Counted from the stretch's first letter, positions 34,746-44,519 are shown. The stretch: DNA of 64,000 bases from Flavobacterium sp. Root420 (GCF_001427905.1 NZ_LMEF01000002.1:160290-224289); one strand, 5' to 3'. The notes: generated by a model from the sequence alone, not told the origin. Program-made: numbers and translations.

Positions 34746-35795
34746 ATGAAATTATCACATTTTCAATTTAATTTACCAAAAGAACTTTTAGCGGAATTTC
34801 CAGCAGAAAACAGAGATGAATCTCGTTTAATGGTAATCGACCGTCAAAAACAAACTATAGAACATAAAATGTTTAAAGATGTTATCAATTATTTTGATGA
34901 CGGAGACGTTTTAATTCTTAACAATACAAAAGTTTTCCCAGCTCGTTTGTATGGAAACAAAGAAAAAACAGGAGCAAGAATCGAGGTTTTCTTATTAAGA
35001 GAATTAAATTCTGAGCAACGTCTTTGGGACGTTTTGGTTGATCCGGCCAGAAAAATCCGTATCGGAAACAAACTTTATTTTGGTGACGACGATTCGTTAG
35101 TTGCTGAGGTAATTGACAATACAACTTCTCGTGGTAGAACGTTACGTTTTTTATATGACGGTTCTTACGAAGAATTCAGAAACAAATTGACAGAACTTGG
35201 AGAAACTCCAATTCCTAAATACATCAACAGAGAAGTAACTGCTGAAGATGCTGAAAGATACCAAACGATTTATGCAAAAGAAGAAGGAGCTGTAGCTGCA
35301 CCAACTGCAGGTTTACACTTCTCAAAACACCTTTTGAAAAAATTAGAAATCAAAGGAATAAACTTTGCTGAAGTTACACTTCACGTTGGTTTAGGAACTT
35401 TTAATCCAGTTGAGGTTGAAGATTTATCAAAACACAAAATGGATTCTGAGGAATTGATCATCAAACAAGAAGCTTGCGATATCGTAAACGAGGCAAAAGC
35501 AAAGAAAAAACGTATCTGTGCTGTTGGAACAACTTCAATGCGTGCAATTGAAAGTTCAGTTTCTTCTCAAAACACTTTAAATCCTTACGAAGGATGGACT
35601 AATAAATTCATTTTTCCTCCTCACGATTTTAGTATTGCAAACTGTATGATCACGAATTTCCACACACCAAAATCAACATTGTTAATGATGATTTCAGCTT
35701 TCTGTGGACATGATTTAATGAAAAAAGCATACGATGAAGCAATCAAGGAAGGATACAAATTCTATTCTTACGGAGATGCGATGTTGATCATCTAA
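34746..35795 (+). CDS. queA: S-adenosylmethionine:tRNA ribosyltransferase-isomerase
   Basis: Transfers and isomerises the ribosyl part of SAM onto preQ1-tRNA, giving epoxyqueuosine at the wobble base. The 349 residues have the QueA start [28 protein letters not shown]. The central block is [14 protein letters not shown] (about 182-195), then [18 protein letters not shown] and [11 protein letters not shown], and the end is [15 protein letters not shown]. The earlier pathway enzyme QueE is encoded at 59628. It is monocistronic, with its own promoter and terminator. Confidence 0.95.
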   Translation: MKLSHFQFNLPKELLAEFPAENRDESRLMVIDRQKQTIEHKMFKDVINYFDDGDVLILNNTKVFPARLYGNKEKTGARIEVFLLRELNSEQRLWDVLVDPARKIRIGNKLYFGDDDSLVAEVIDNTTSRGRTLRFLYDGSYEEFRNKLTELGETPIPKYINREVTAEDAERYQTIYAKEEGAVAAPTAGLHFSKHLLKKLEIKGINFAEVTLHVGLGTFNPVEVEDLSKHKMDSEELIIKQEACDIVNEAKAKKKRICAVGTTSMRAIESSVSSQNTLNPYEGWTNKFIFPPHDFSIANCMITNFHTPKSTLLMMISAFCGHDLMKKAYDEAIKEGYKFYSYGDAMLII

Positions 35796-35818
35796 TTCAT
35801 AGAAGTATTAAATATTTA

Positions 35819-35848
35819 AAAACCTGTCAGTGATGACGGGTTTTTTTT
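35819..35848 (+). terminator. Terminator of queA
   Basis: AAAACCTGTCA (35819-35829) pairs with TGACGGGTTTT (35834-35844) around a GTGA loop, followed by T. Confidence 0.75.
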
Positions 35849-35859
35849 GTGGTTAAAAA

Positions 35860-35906
35860 GTTTCAGGTTTCAAGTTTCACGTTCAGCAAAACTTGAAACC
35901 TGAAAC
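35860..35906. repeat. 18-bp inverted repeat upstream of kynU
   Basis: GTTTCAGGTTTCAAGTTT (35860-35877) and its exact complement at 35889-35906. Similar TTTCAAGTTTC wording occurs at 43984-44010 and 61621-61697. Confidence 0.55.
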
Positions 35907-35937
35907 TTGAAACAAAAGAAACATTTCCCTATTTTTA
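35907..35937 (+). promoter_or_regulatory. Candidate kynU promoter
   Basis: TTG 35907-35909, 20-base spacer and CCCTATTTTTAC with TATTTTTA at 35930-35937. The kmo upstream region has the nearly identical ACCTATTTTTAC (TATTTTTA at 50319-50326). Confidence 0.45.
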
Positions 35938-35955
35938 CCTCACAAAACAAAAACA

Positions 35956-37233
35956 ATGACTTTTCAAAATACACGCGGATTCGCACGAGAGCTTGATTCG
36001 CAAGATACTTTAAATCACTATCAGGATCAATTTATATTTCCGAAAGTGAATGATAAACGCGTAATTTATTTCACCGGAAATTCTTTAGGATTACAACCAA
36101 AACGCACCAAAGCCTATATTGACGAAGTAATGAACGACTGGGCAGAATTGGCTGTTGAAGGTCATTTTTATGCGCAAAAACCGTGGTGGGATTATCAGGA
36201 AAGATTTGCAGAGCCATTAAGTAAAATTGTGGGCGCTTTGCCTTCAGAAGTTACGGTAATGAATACCTTGACTGTGAACCTTCATTTGTTGATGGTTTCT
36301 TTTTATCAGCCAAAAGACAAACGATATAAAATTATTTGTGAAGAAAAAGCTTTTCCTTCAGATCAATATATGTTTCAGAGTCAGGTTCATTTTCATGGAT
36401 ATAAACCGGAAGAGGCGATTGTAGAAATTAAACGTCGTGATGGCGAGCACAATATCCGTTTGGAAGATGTTCTGGCAAAAATCGAAGAAGTTGGCGAAGA
36501 ATTAGCTTTGGTTTTAATAGGAGGAGTAAATTATTATACCGGACAGGTTTTCGATATTAAAACCATTACTGCTGCCGGACAAAAAGTCGGTGCAAAAGTA
36601 GGTTGGGATTTAGCACACGCTGCTGGAAATATCAAATTAGAACTTCATGATTGGAATGTAGATTTCGCTGCCTGGTGCAGTTATAAATATATGAATTCGG
36701 GCCCGGGAAATGCTTCTGGCTGTTTCGTTCACGAAAAACACCATAACGATGCTGCTTTACCAAGATTTGCTGGTTGGTGGGGACATAACAAAGAACGCCG
36801 TTTTAAAATGGAACCCACTTTCGATCCCGTTCATGGAGCAGGAGGATGGCAAATCAGTAATTTACCAGTACTTTCGTTAGCGCCTTATTTAGCATCGGTA
36901 GAAATGTTTGCCGAAGTTGGAATGGATTCTTTAATTACCAAGAGAGATCACATTACTTCGTACTTAGAATTCATTTTACATGAGATTGATAAAGAAGTTA
37001 AAGGTAATTTCGAAGTAATCACACCTTCAAATCCTTTAGAAAGAGCTTCTCAATTATCCGTTTTTTTACATGGAGAAGGAAGAAGTTTATTCGATTATTT
37101 AATGAAAAATGGAGTGATTACAGATTGGCGTGAGCCAAATGTAATTCGATTAGCTCCAGTTCCTTTATATTGTTCTTATGAAGATATGTACGATTTTGGA
37201 CAAATCTTAAAACAAGGAATTTTAGGGAAGTAG
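35956..37233 (+). CDS. kynU: Kynureninase
   Basis: PLP enzyme that cleaves kynurenine or 3-hydroxykynurenine to (3-hydroxy)anthranilate and alanine. The 425 residues show NSLGLQPKRT near the start, the PLP-site block GWDLAHAAGNIKLELHDW (about 216-233) and the Schiff-base Lys in WCSYKYMNSGPGN (about 239-251). FAGWWGHNK and DPVHGAGGWQISN follow. kmo, the preceding step, is at 50352. Together they suggest tryptophan degradation or de novo NAD synthesis, though no other kynurenine genes are in the window. Confidence 0.94.
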   Translation: MTFQNTRGFARELDSQDTLNHYQDQFIFPKVNDKRVIYFTGNSLGLQPKRTKAYIDEVMNDWAELAVEGHFYAQKPWWDYQERFAEPLSKIVGALPSEVTVMNTLTVNLHLLMVSFYQPKDKRYKIICEEKAFPSDQYMFQSQVHFHGYKPEEAIVEIKRRDGEHNIRLEDVLAKIEEVGEELALVLIGGVNYYTGQVFDIKTITAAGQKVGAKVGWDLAHAAGNIKLELHDWNVDFAAWCSYKYMNSGPGNASGCFVHEKHHNDAALPRFAGWWGHNKERRFKMEPTFDPVHGAGGWQISNLPVLSLAPYLASVEMFAEVGMDSLITKRDHITSYLEFILHEIDKEVKGNFEVITPSNPLERASQLSVFLHGEGRSLFDYLMKNGVITDWREPNVIRLAPVPLYCSYEDMYDFGQILKQGILGK

Positions 37234-37250
37234 TAGCTATAAAAGAAAGA

Positions 37251-37322
37251 ATCTCGCAAAGTCGAAAAGTCACAAAGAAATGCTTAAAAGAAAAATTTTG
37301 CGACTTCGCGACTTTGCGAGAT
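37251..37322. repeat. 21-bp spacer inverted repeat after kynU
   Basis: ATCTCGCAAAGTCGAAAAGTC (arm 37251-37271) pairs with 37302-37322 with two mismatches. Such an arm can act as a terminator hairpin or be another dispersed element. Confidence 0.5.
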
Positions 37323-37429
37323 TAATTTTTCACAATCATGTAATTCTGTAACCTTTATTCCAAATCATATAACACCAACAAAAAACATCGTCTTTACTTT
37401 GTAGTGTAATAATCATAAATACTACAATC

Positions 37430-37861
37430 ATGAAGGCCTTATACATATTATTTGCCGTATTATCTATTGTTTCTTGTCAAAATCAAGGAAAAGAGGATAT
37501 CAATAAAGCAAAACAAGCGAGTATTGATTCAATGAAAGTTGAAATTGAAAAACAAAGAGTAATTGATTCAATGAAAACTGAAATGGCAAAAATAAAAGAA
37601 GAACAAAAAGTCGAATCGCAAAAAGTGGTAGTAGTACATCAGCAAGCTGGCGGAACTGCAACGACAACCACAACTACTAAAAAGAAAGGTTGGAGCTCAA
37701 CTGCTAAAGGTGCTGTAATTGGTGCCGGAGTAGGTGCCGCAACCGGAGCTATTATTAGTAAGAAAAAAGGCGAAGGTGCCATAATTGGTGGTTTGGCGGG
37801 AGCCGGAGTTGGTGCCGGAACAGGTGCTATAATCGATGGCAGCAAGAAGAAGAAAGAATAA
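37430..37861 (+). CDS. Glycine-zipper lipoprotein
   Basis: A 143-residue lipoprotein: signal MKALYILFAVLSIVSC with lipid-attachment Cys16. Next comes a charged helical region (about 20-65) containing the near-repeat KQASIDSMKVEIEKQR / QRVIDSMKTEMAKIK, probably a coiled coil. A Thr-rich linker and a glycine-zipper tail follow (about 85-138: GAVIGAGVGAATGAIISKK, then GAIIGGLAGAGVGAGTGAII). Glycine-zipper tails insert in or pack against membranes. The exact role is unknown. A palindrome TTGTAGT...ACTACAA (37399-37427) ends two bases before the ATG. Confidence 0.82.
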   Translation: MKALYILFAVLSIVSCQNQGKEDINKAKQASIDSMKVEIEKQRVIDSMKTEMAKIKEEQKVESQKVVVVHQQAGGTATTTTTTKKKGWSSTAKGAVIGAGVGAATGAIISKKKGEGAIIGGLAGAGVGAGTGAIIDGSKKKKE

Positions 37862-37877
37862 ATTTGAATATAAAATA

Positions 37878-37912
37878 AACCCCCGATTTAGAACTCTAAA
37901 TCGGGGGTTACT
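37878..37912. terminator. Bidirectional terminator
   Basis: A 13-bp stem AACCCCCGATTTA / TAAATCGGGGGTT (37878-37890 with 37897-37909), 6-base loop, between the convergent lipoprotein and 603-residue protein genes. Confidence 0.8.
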
Positions 37913-37915
37913 TTT

Positions 37916-39727
37916 TTATACCATTTCAGGAACCGGAATCTTTATAGAAGTTAATTCCAATTTATAGAAATCAATTTGATATTTGATTTTTTCCGTCTCA
38001 CTTTTGAAATAGGATGTAGATTCGAACAAATTATAATAGTATTTAATTCCTTCTAAAAGATTTGTTTTGAAGCTGTTCAGTTTTTTGAGCTGATTGGCAG
38101 TGATTTCACCAGAAATTGTTTCAATTTCATTTCTAAAATAATCTACATACATTTTCAATTCTTTTACAAACAAATTAGGGCGATTGTTAGTCCTTAAAAC
38201 AGACTTATTCCCATAAATATGTCCCACCATATCTTTTAAGGAAACTTCCTGATCAAAATAAGCCATATTAGGCCCCGGACAAATAACAACACCCTGCGCC
38301 TGACCTTTAATTTTAATATCATTTTCCAAATAAGAAGAATTGGCTAAACCAACACATAAACACGATTTCTCAGTAATTTTTATTTTTGATTTTTCGAAGG
38401 CATCAACAGAAAGTGATTCTTTTATGTTTTCTAATTCTGCTAGTTTGATATCCTGATATTTTTTAGAAGCAGTACAAATTCCGTGTGGACCATATTCTTT
38501 GCTTAAGGCAAGAAATTTTTTAGGGCAGGAACTTCCGGCTTTATTTTCCTGAATTCGTTTCTGTTTTAAAATTTCATTTGTAGTGCCGCGTAAAGTATTA
38601 AACGGAACTCCCAGAGGTGAAATATGACTCAAATATAAATCTCTCTCTTTGGCACTGATCAATAAATTTCGCGTTGTCTGATCTACAGAAGTGGCTTCAG
38701 AAACTAACAGAAATGGAGTTCCCCAACCTACAGAGTCAACATTATAAGTATTCAGTAAAAATTCATGTTCTTCTGAAGTTCCTACACCACCCTGAACAGT
38801 AATTTTTAATTCTAAGGGTTGTTCGGGAAAAGGTACACCTTTTTGCTGTAGCACTTTTAGCATCAGTTCATGAGCAGATTGAACTAACTGTTCTTTTTTC
38901 TGTTTGAATTCTTCTAAAATTGTCCCTAATAAAAGCCCATCAGTTGCAAAAGCATGTCCGCCACAATTTAAACCTGATTCAATTCTATATTCAGAAACCC
39001 AAAGTCCTTTTTTAGCTAAAAAATTTCCCTGAATCATTGCAGATCTAAAGTCGCTTACTTTTAAAATGATTTTCTTTTTAAGTTCATTTTTTTCATTCGG
39101 ATAAAAATCTTTGAAATTTTCAAAATAACTGTAAAGTCTCGGATTCATTCCGGCAGAAAGCACAACTGAAGATTCTAAATTACTATTTGCAAAACCACGT
39201 AAAGCGGCATGAGCATCGTTAAATTCAATGGGCAGCTGTTCATTTTTAATGAAATTGTCTTTATCCAGTTTCGTCATGATATTGACATCAATATTTCCTG
39301 GTGAAAGATGTGATTCAATATAATGCTGAATATTTTCTTTGAATGAAATTCCATCTTCCAGTAAATTTTGAAAGCCTTTTTTAATGTCGGATGAATTTGG
39401 AAGCATCGACATAAAATTTTCTAAAGTTGTTTTGCTTTCCGTTAATTCCGTTTTAAAATTTTCGAATTTCTGTTTTACAATTTTGTCAACCAAATTAAGA
39501 TATGAAGTAATTCTTTGAGCACGATAATCATGAAATTTCTGACTTATTTCTTCGTAGGGAAGATTGAATTTAGTGCTGTAAAAATTACGCATCTTCTCAA
39601 TTAAATCATCGTCTGCGATTGAGACTACAGACGAAATTCCATATTGTGCCACTCGTATCGGGCTGTCAATCGTATAGGCAAGCCCCATCACCGGAATATG
39701 AAAAGTATGTAAGGGTGTTTTTGTCAT
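37916..39727 (-). CDS. Uncharacterised 603-residue cytosolic protein, possible FMN-type TIM-barrel
   Basis: I do not recognise a characterised family. No signal peptide or membrane segment is visible. The start HIPVMGLAYTIDSPIRVAQYG and the block ITVQGGVGTSEEHEFLLN (about 309-326) plus SVGWGTPFLLVSEAT (about 332-346) resemble nitronate-monooxygenase or IMPDH-like barrels, where GG.GT and GT.F.. contact FMN phosphate. A helical insert rich in Lys and Glu spans about 50-165. Six cysteines sit in conserved-looking contexts: Cys255 (GLNCGGHAF), Cys401 (SSCPKKF), Cys418 (HGICTAS), Cys456/458 (SCLCVGL) and Cys483 (VICPGPN), possibly a metal or Fe-S site. Barrel and metal site are inferences. Confidence 0.6.
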   Translation of the reverse strand: MTKTPLHTFHIPVMGLAYTIDSPIRVAQYGISSVVSIADDDLIEKMRNFYSTKFNLPYEEISQKFHDYRAQRITSYLNLVDKIVKQKFENFKTELTESKTTLENFMSMLPNSSDIKKGFQNLLEDGISFKENIQHYIESHLSPGNIDVNIMTKLDKDNFIKNEQLPIEFNDAHAALRGFANSNLESSVVLSAGMNPRLYSYFENFKDFYPNEKNELKKKIILKVSDFRSAMIQGNFLAKKGLWVSEYRIESGLNCGGHAFATDGLLLGTILEEFKQKKEQLVQSAHELMLKVLQQKGVPFPEQPLELKITVQGGVGTSEEHEFLLNTYNVDSVGWGTPFLLVSEATSVDQTTRNLLISAKERDLYLSHISPLGVPFNTLRGTTNEILKQKRIQENKAGSSCPKKFLALSKEYGPHGICTASKKYQDIKLAELENIKESLSVDAFEKSKIKITEKSCLCVGLANSSYLENDIKIKGQAQGVVICPGPNMAYFDQEVSLKDMVGHIYGNKSVLRTNNRPNLFVKELKMYVDYFRNEIETISGEITANQLKKLNSFKTNLLEGIKYYYNLFESTSYFKSETEKIKYQIDFYKLELTSIKIPVPEMV

Positions 39728-39827
39728 TTGTTTTCAAATTAAATAAAAACAAATGTTAGAAAAAGGATTTTCATAAAACCTGATAATTGTCAGTTTAAGA
39801 TGTAATGAGGTAAAAAAGATCGCCGCG

Positions 39828-39862
39828 AATTCACGAATTATAATCAAATAAATTCGTGAATT
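39828..39862. repeat. 12-bp inverted repeat (AATTCACGAATT)
   Basis: Perfect arms 39828-39839 and 39851-39862 in the spacer between two minus-strand genes. The GTCGTGGCGG sequence near 39888 is typical of the dispersed repeats. Confidence 0.5.
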
Positions 39863-39912
39863 GCTTCGCCTGTTCGCTATCGCTTGAGTCGTGGCGGAAA
39901 AATATCCGGGAT

Positions 39913-41475
39913 CTAAATCAAAATCTTCTTCAAAGATTCTGCAATACTTCTCCATAAAAAGTTGTAGAATGATTTTTCCTGAATTCGTTCTAGTTCGACG
40001 TCGGCTGTTTTTGCTTTTTCTTTTGAATCATTCTTGACCAATAAATTAGCAATTGCAGATTTTAGTTTAGCTTCTTTTTCAGGATTTTTTTTCTTATATA
40101 ATTTTACTTTTAAATCATCATAATCTAAAGAAGCGTTTCCTTTTGAAATGTTGTCATTTCCATAAAAATTAAATCGGTATTTATTAAAAACTCCGGTAAA
40201 TGAAGCATTCATATAAGGCTTGCTGTATCGACCCATAGCCGCAACATCAAAATTTGAAATGACTCCCTGAATATGAAAACTGTCCTTTTTATCCAAAACA
40301 TTAAAACTCCAATCAACATTTAAAGGAGAAGTTTTCATGAATTGACAATTGATTTTAATCTTCACGTCAGCTGTCTTTTTTAATCCAAAACTACTTCGAA
40401 GATTGATTGCTCTCAAATGAAAATGATCAAAATTTAAAATTCCGGGACCTTTAGAAAAGTCAATCTCTTCTTCATAAACCAATTTTGATTTCAGAACCTG
40501 TAAAGTATCAATTTGCAGCGGAAATTTAAGATTTCGCAATAAATGGTTGTATAGATACTTTTTGCTCAAATCATCTTTCGGCATTTTTCCTCGGTAAATA
40601 TTAGCGTCAAAATGGTTCATTACAACAGAATTTGCCTTAAAGAAAAAGCGATCCTTTTTGAAACCCCAATCCATTTTGTTGATGTGAACTGAATCTACTT
40701 TTAGAGTATAAATGTCTTTTTCTTTTTCCAGTTTTTGTACAAAGGTTTTTCGGTTATATTCGGGCAGCATCGAAAATTTTTTTACTTTCAAAAAGTTGTT
40801 CTCCGTGTTGATTTGGCCGATATCGATACGGTAAAACTGATTGGGTTTATAGTATAAACTATCACAAACCAAAACGTATTTTTCATACCGCATCGGAATT
40901 TTTTCCTTTAAAGTTGCATCTGTAATTAAAATGCCTTCGAGTTTCAGCAGAATGTTTTTAACGCTGAAAATAGGCTTGTTATTTTTTAAGTAAACAACAT
41001 CAACGCTTCCGTCGTTGAGGTAAATATTCGAAACCGCAATGACTTTTTGAAAGGGCTCAATAATTTCAGTTCGGATGCTTTTGCTGTTGTTTAAAAGTTT
41101 GTCATTTTTTTTATATAAAATAACCCTGGCTTTATTAATAATGATACTTTCAGCCTGAATAACATCACGAAAAGCTAAGTCCCAAATATTGAAATGCTTG
41201 ATCGTAATCGATTCAATTTTAGAATAAATTCCGGTTTTTATTTTAGTATTTTCAAGTTGGTTTTTTGGATGTATCAATAAAGTTTGGGCATAGATATTTC
41301 TTGACCAAAGTGAAACTTCAATTTTTTCATAATTGATATGATAAGCAGTTTTGTTTTTCTCCTCAATAATAATCGGCAGCTGTTTTTTAATCCAATAATT
41401 GAGTCCGAAATTGATTAAAAGTCCAAAAACAAAGACTGAAATTATGCCGATTGCTATTTTTTTGTAGATTGACAT
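39913..41475 (-). CDS. AsmA-like (DUF748-type) envelope protein
   Basis: A 520-residue protein with one N-terminal membrane anchor (residues about 6-28, IAIGIISVFVFGLLINFGL) and a long, beta-rich periplasmic part. Segments such as YEKIEVSLWSRNIYAQTLLI, ESITIKHFNIWDLAF and DFDHFHLRAINLRSS fit the repeating strands of AsmA/DUF748 proteins, a superfamily linked to lipid transport between membranes and outer-membrane homeostasis. The C-terminus is basic and helical. The family assignment is from pattern, not from a decisive motif. It is cotranscribable with the 603-residue protein gene. Confidence 0.62.
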   Translation of the reverse strand: MSIYKKIAIGIISVFVFGLLINFGLNYWIKKQLPIIIEEKNKTAYHINYEKIEVSLWSRNIYAQTLLIHPKNQLENTKIKTGIYSKIESITIKHFNIWDLAFRDVIQAESIIINKARVILYKKNDKLLNNSKSIRTEIIEPFQKVIAVSNIYLNDGSVDVVYLKNNKPIFSVKNILLKLEGILITDATLKEKIPMRYEKYVLVCDSLYYKPNQFYRIDIGQINTENNFLKVKKFSMLPEYNRKTFVQKLEKEKDIYTLKVDSVHINKMDWGFKKDRFFFKANSVVMNHFDANIYRGKMPKDDLSKKYLYNHLLRNLKFPLQIDTLQVLKSKLVYEEEIDFSKGPGILNFDHFHLRAINLRSSFGLKKTADVKIKINCQFMKTSPLNVDWSFNVLDKKDSFHIQGVISNFDVAAMGRYSKPYMNASFTGVFNKYRFNFYGNDNISKGNASLDYDDLKVKLYKKKNPEKEAKLKSAIANLLVKNDSKEKAKTADVELERIQEKSFYNFLWRSIAESLKKILI

Positions 41476-41592
41476 TAGTCGTATTGATTTTAAATCTAAA
41501 TTTAGGCTTTTAAAATAATCCTTACTTTATAGGATTACGTCTTTAAGTTACATCATTACCGAATTATTTTTATTGTTATACTTTTTTTGAAT

Positions 41593-43980
41593 ATGAAAAA
41601 AATTAAAAAGTTACTGTTGGTTTTAGTTATCATAATTGTTTTTTTAGGAATAGGTTTATGTGCTTATATTTTTCATTTGAAACCCAAATACGAAGGTGAA
41701 GTTCAGTTGAAAAATTTGCAAAAAGAAACCACAGTTTATTTTGATGATTTTGGTGTTCCTCATATTTATGCTGATTCTGAGAAAGATGCGATGACAGCAC
41801 TGGGTTACGTACATGCACAGGAAAGATTATGGCAAATGGAGTTGCTACGCAGAATTGCGCCAGGACGTTTGTCTGAAATATTCGGATCAGTGGCCCTTAA
41901 AAATGATATGTTTTTTTCCGGAATTGGTATCGAAGAAGCTTCGGCGAAAGCCATTGCCAAATTAGATAAAAACAGCCCGAGTTATCAATTGACGATGGCC
42001 TATTTAGATGGAATAAATCAATATTTGGAGGAAGGCGTTACGCCAATTGAATTTACTTTGTTAGGTGTAAAAAAGGAAAAATTTACGATAAAAGACGTTT
42101 ATAATATTTTTGGATACATGTCTTTCAGTTTTGCGATGGCTCAAAAAACAGACCCCTTATTGACTGATCTTCGTGACAAATACGGAGCTGCATACGTAAA
42201 AGAGTTAGGACTTGAAGGGGAATTTAATACAACGAAAATTAGAAGCTCAAAAGAGAATTTGGGAGAATATGCCGAGATTTCAAAATCGGTGGCAAGTTTG
42301 CTGGATAAATCTCCAATTCCGCCATTCGTAGGGAGTAACAGTTGGGTTGTTGGCCCAAACAAAACCAAAAGCGGTAAAGTTATTTTTGCAAACGATCCGC
42401 ATATTGGTTTTTCGCAACCTGCCACCTGGTACGAAGCGCATATTGTAACGCCGGAACATGAATTGTATGGATGTTATTTGGCCGGAACTCCGTTTCCGTT
42501 ATTGGCACACAATCGCGATTATGCTTATGGTTTGACCATGTTTGAAAATGATGATATCGATTTTTATCAGGAAACAAGCAAAGCTGATGATGCAAATCAA
42601 TATAAGACACCAACGGGTTTTGCAACTTATGAAACCAGAAAAAAGACAATAAAAATAAAAGATACATCAGACGTAGTTTTGACGGTTAAATCAAGCCGAC
42701 ACGGACCAATCATGAACGATTTACTGGCAAACCTGAAAAGTAAAAAGACTATCGCAATGTCGTGGATTTATACGCAACAACCAATTCAAATTTTAGATGC
42801 GGTTTACGGACTTTCGCATGCTAAAAGCAAGGACGATTTTAGAAAAGCAGTACAATTGGTTGCCGCTCCGGGATTGAATGTAATGTATGGCGATTCCAAA
42901 GGAAATGTGGCCTGGTGGGCGACAGGAACGCTTTATAAACATAATAAAGGAGTGAATTCCTTTTTTATTTTGGATGGCGCCAGCGGAAAAGATGATATAA
43001 CGGAATATTTAGATTTTACTAAAAATCCATCGGCTGAAAATCCGGAATGGGGTTACGTATATTCAGCAAATAATCAGCCGGAAGCTGTCGACGGTTATTT
43101 GTATCCGGGTTATTATTTACCTGAAGATCGAGCGAAAAGAATTTCAGGTTTAATGGATGCAAAATCAGATTGGGACAAACAAGCGATTAGTAAAATGATT
43201 TTTGACAATACGTCTTCTGCTGCCACTGGAGTTGTTCAGAATTTAATTGCGAATTTGAATACTAAGGCGATTTCAGCTGAAGAAAAAGAAGTACTGAATG
43301 TTTTGAAAGCATGGAAAGGAACAACGAATTTAGAAGATGTAGCCCCGACGATTTACAACAAATGGATTTATTTGTATTTGAAAAATACGTTTGAAGACGA
43401 AATGGGCAAGGAGGATTTTAATATATTTCTTGGAACTCATTTAGGGAAACAAATCATTGCCAGACAAATTGTTAATGGGAATTCGGTTTGGTGGGATAAT
43501 ATCAAAACTAAAAATGTAAAAGAAACCAGAAGTGAAATTGTTTCAAAATCTTTTCATGATGCGGTTTCACAACTTACATCACAATTAGGGACTGCTGTTG
43601 AAGATTGGAATTGGGCTAAAGTACATACCGTTGAACACGAACATCCGCTTGGAAAAGTGGCTGCGCTTCGCAAATTATTTAATGTTGGACCTTTTGCTGC
43701 TCCCGGATCAAATGAAGTAATTAATAATCAGTTTTTTGGATTTAATGATGAGGGAAAATATTATGTAAAAGGTGGACCGTCAACAAGAAGGGTTGTAGAT
43801 TTCTCTGATATAGAAAACAGCTGGAGCATTATTCCAACCGGACAATCCGGAAACCCGTTTAGCGAACATTATAGCGATCAGGCAGAAATGTTTAATGCGG
43901 GTAAATTCAGAAAAATGAAACTGAATAAAGAGGAGATTATAAAAACGTCGACAAAGCTGCTTTTGCAACCAAAAAAATAA
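41593..43980 (+). CDS. Penicillin acylase family (Ntn-hydrolase) protein
   Basis: A 795-residue secreted or anchored N-terminal-nucleophile hydrolase, from the ATG at 41593; a TTG two codons upstream is less likely. The membrane segment KLLLVLVIIIVFLGIGLCAYIF is followed by an alpha chain, a spacer and the autocleavage site FVG|SNSWVVGP. The beta chain would begin with the nucleophile Ser248. LAHNRDYAYGLTMFENDD and SANNQPEAV (oxyanion Asn region) follow. Family members cleave amide bonds of beta-lactams, acyl-homoserine lactones or peptides. The substrate cannot be told, and no resistance role should be inferred. Confidence 0.9.
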   Translation: MKKIKKLLLVLVIIIVFLGIGLCAYIFHLKPKYEGEVQLKNLQKETTVYFDDFGVPHIYADSEKDAMTALGYVHAQERLWQMELLRRIAPGRLSEIFGSVALKNDMFFSGIGIEEASAKAIAKLDKNSPSYQLTMAYLDGINQYLEEGVTPIEFTLLGVKKEKFTIKDVYNIFGYMSFSFAMAQKTDPLLTDLRDKYGAAYVKELGLEGEFNTTKIRSSKENLGEYAEISKSVASLLDKSPIPPFVGSNSWVVGPNKTKSGKVIFANDPHIGFSQPATWYEAHIVTPEHELYGCYLAGTPFPLLAHNRDYAYGLTMFENDDIDFYQETSKADDANQYKTPTGFATYETRKKTIKIKDTSDVVLTVKSSRHGPIMNDLLANLKSKKTIAMSWIYTQQPIQILDAVYGLSHAKSKDDFRKAVQLVAAPGLNVMYGDSKGNVAWWATGTLYKHNKGVNSFFILDGASGKDDITEYLDFTKNPSAENPEWGYVYSANNQPEAVDGYLYPGYYLPEDRAKRISGLMDAKSDWDKQAISKMIFDNTSSAATGVVQNLIANLNTKAISAEEKEVLNVLKAWKGTTNLEDVAPTIYNKWIYLYLKNTFEDEMGKEDFNIFLGTHLGKQIIARQIVNGNSVWWDNIKTKNVKETRSEIVSKSFHDAVSQLTSQLGTAVEDWNWAKVHTVEHEHPLGKVAALRKLFNVGPFAAPGSNEVINNQFFGFNDEGKYYVKGGPSTRRVVDFSDIENSWSIIPTGQSGNPFSEHYSDQAEMFNAGKFRKMKLNKEEIIKTSTKLLLQPKK

Positions 43981-44069
43981 AAAAGTTTCAAGTTTCTTTT
44001 GTTTCAGGTTTCAGTAAGGTTCAAAGATTTTAAACCTTTGAACCTTTGTGTCTTTGCGCCTTTGAACCT

Positions 44070-44519
44070 TTATTTAGATATATATTTTCCTTTCACAATA
44101 TCATTCGCAAAAATATTCAGATTATTAAGCAACACTTTATTTGTTGTCATAATGTTTGTTGTCTGGTATGCCGTATCTTTTTCGTACGCTTTTAATAACG
44201 TTTCTAATTCGACTTCATCATAAAAGGCAAAGACATTATAAATGGCATCTCTGAAGTTTTTGTAATTGATGCTTTCTGTTATTTCCATTGCTTTTTGCTC
44301 ATTCCAGCCTTCTTTGGCAGAAGCCTCATTTATTTTGGTTAAGCAATAATCAACAACATAAGTTTTGTAATGTGCTGCTTCGATAATTCTGTCGACTATA
44401 ATTTTATTTTGCTGAGTCGGCATTGCCGGAGGCGGAGGGTTGGTTTGAGAAATAGAAATTGCAGGAATAAAAAGACATAGCAAGAGAGCTAAAAAGGCGA
44501 ACTTTTTTAAATTTTTCAT
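44070..44519 (-). CDS. Secreted protein of unknown function
   Basis: A 149-residue protein with a signal peptide (MKNLKKFAFLALLLCLFIPAISISQ), a short Pro-rich segment (NPPPPAMPTQQ) and a helical remainder (IVDRIIEAAHYKTYVVDYCLTK, AMEITESINYKNFRDAIY). I recognise no family. It is exported to the periplasm or beyond. It is preceded on its strand by the terminator of the serine hydrolase gene, so it probably has its own promoter. Confidence 0.65.
   Translation of the reverse strand: MKNLKKFAFLALLLCLFIPAISISQTNPPPPAMPTQQNKIIVDRIIEAAHYKTYVVDYCLTKINEASAKEGWNEQKAMEITESINYKNFRDAIYNVFAFYDEVELETLLKAYEKDTAYQTTNIMTTNKVLLNNLNIFANDIVKGKYISK

Noticed and set aside
37639..37845. Pro/Ala-rich frame opposite the lipoprotein gene
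   Set aside because: Antisense shadow of the glycine-zipper repeats (Gly/Ala codons read backwards).
41593..43980. Specific penicillin acylase or acyl-homoserine-lactone acylase
   Set aside because: Only the superfamily and nucleophile can be read; substrate-specific residues cannot be judged here.
43999..44223. 74-residue frame opposite the 149-residue secreted protein
   Set aside because: It starts in spacer repeat wording and runs antisense through a gene with a clear signal peptide.
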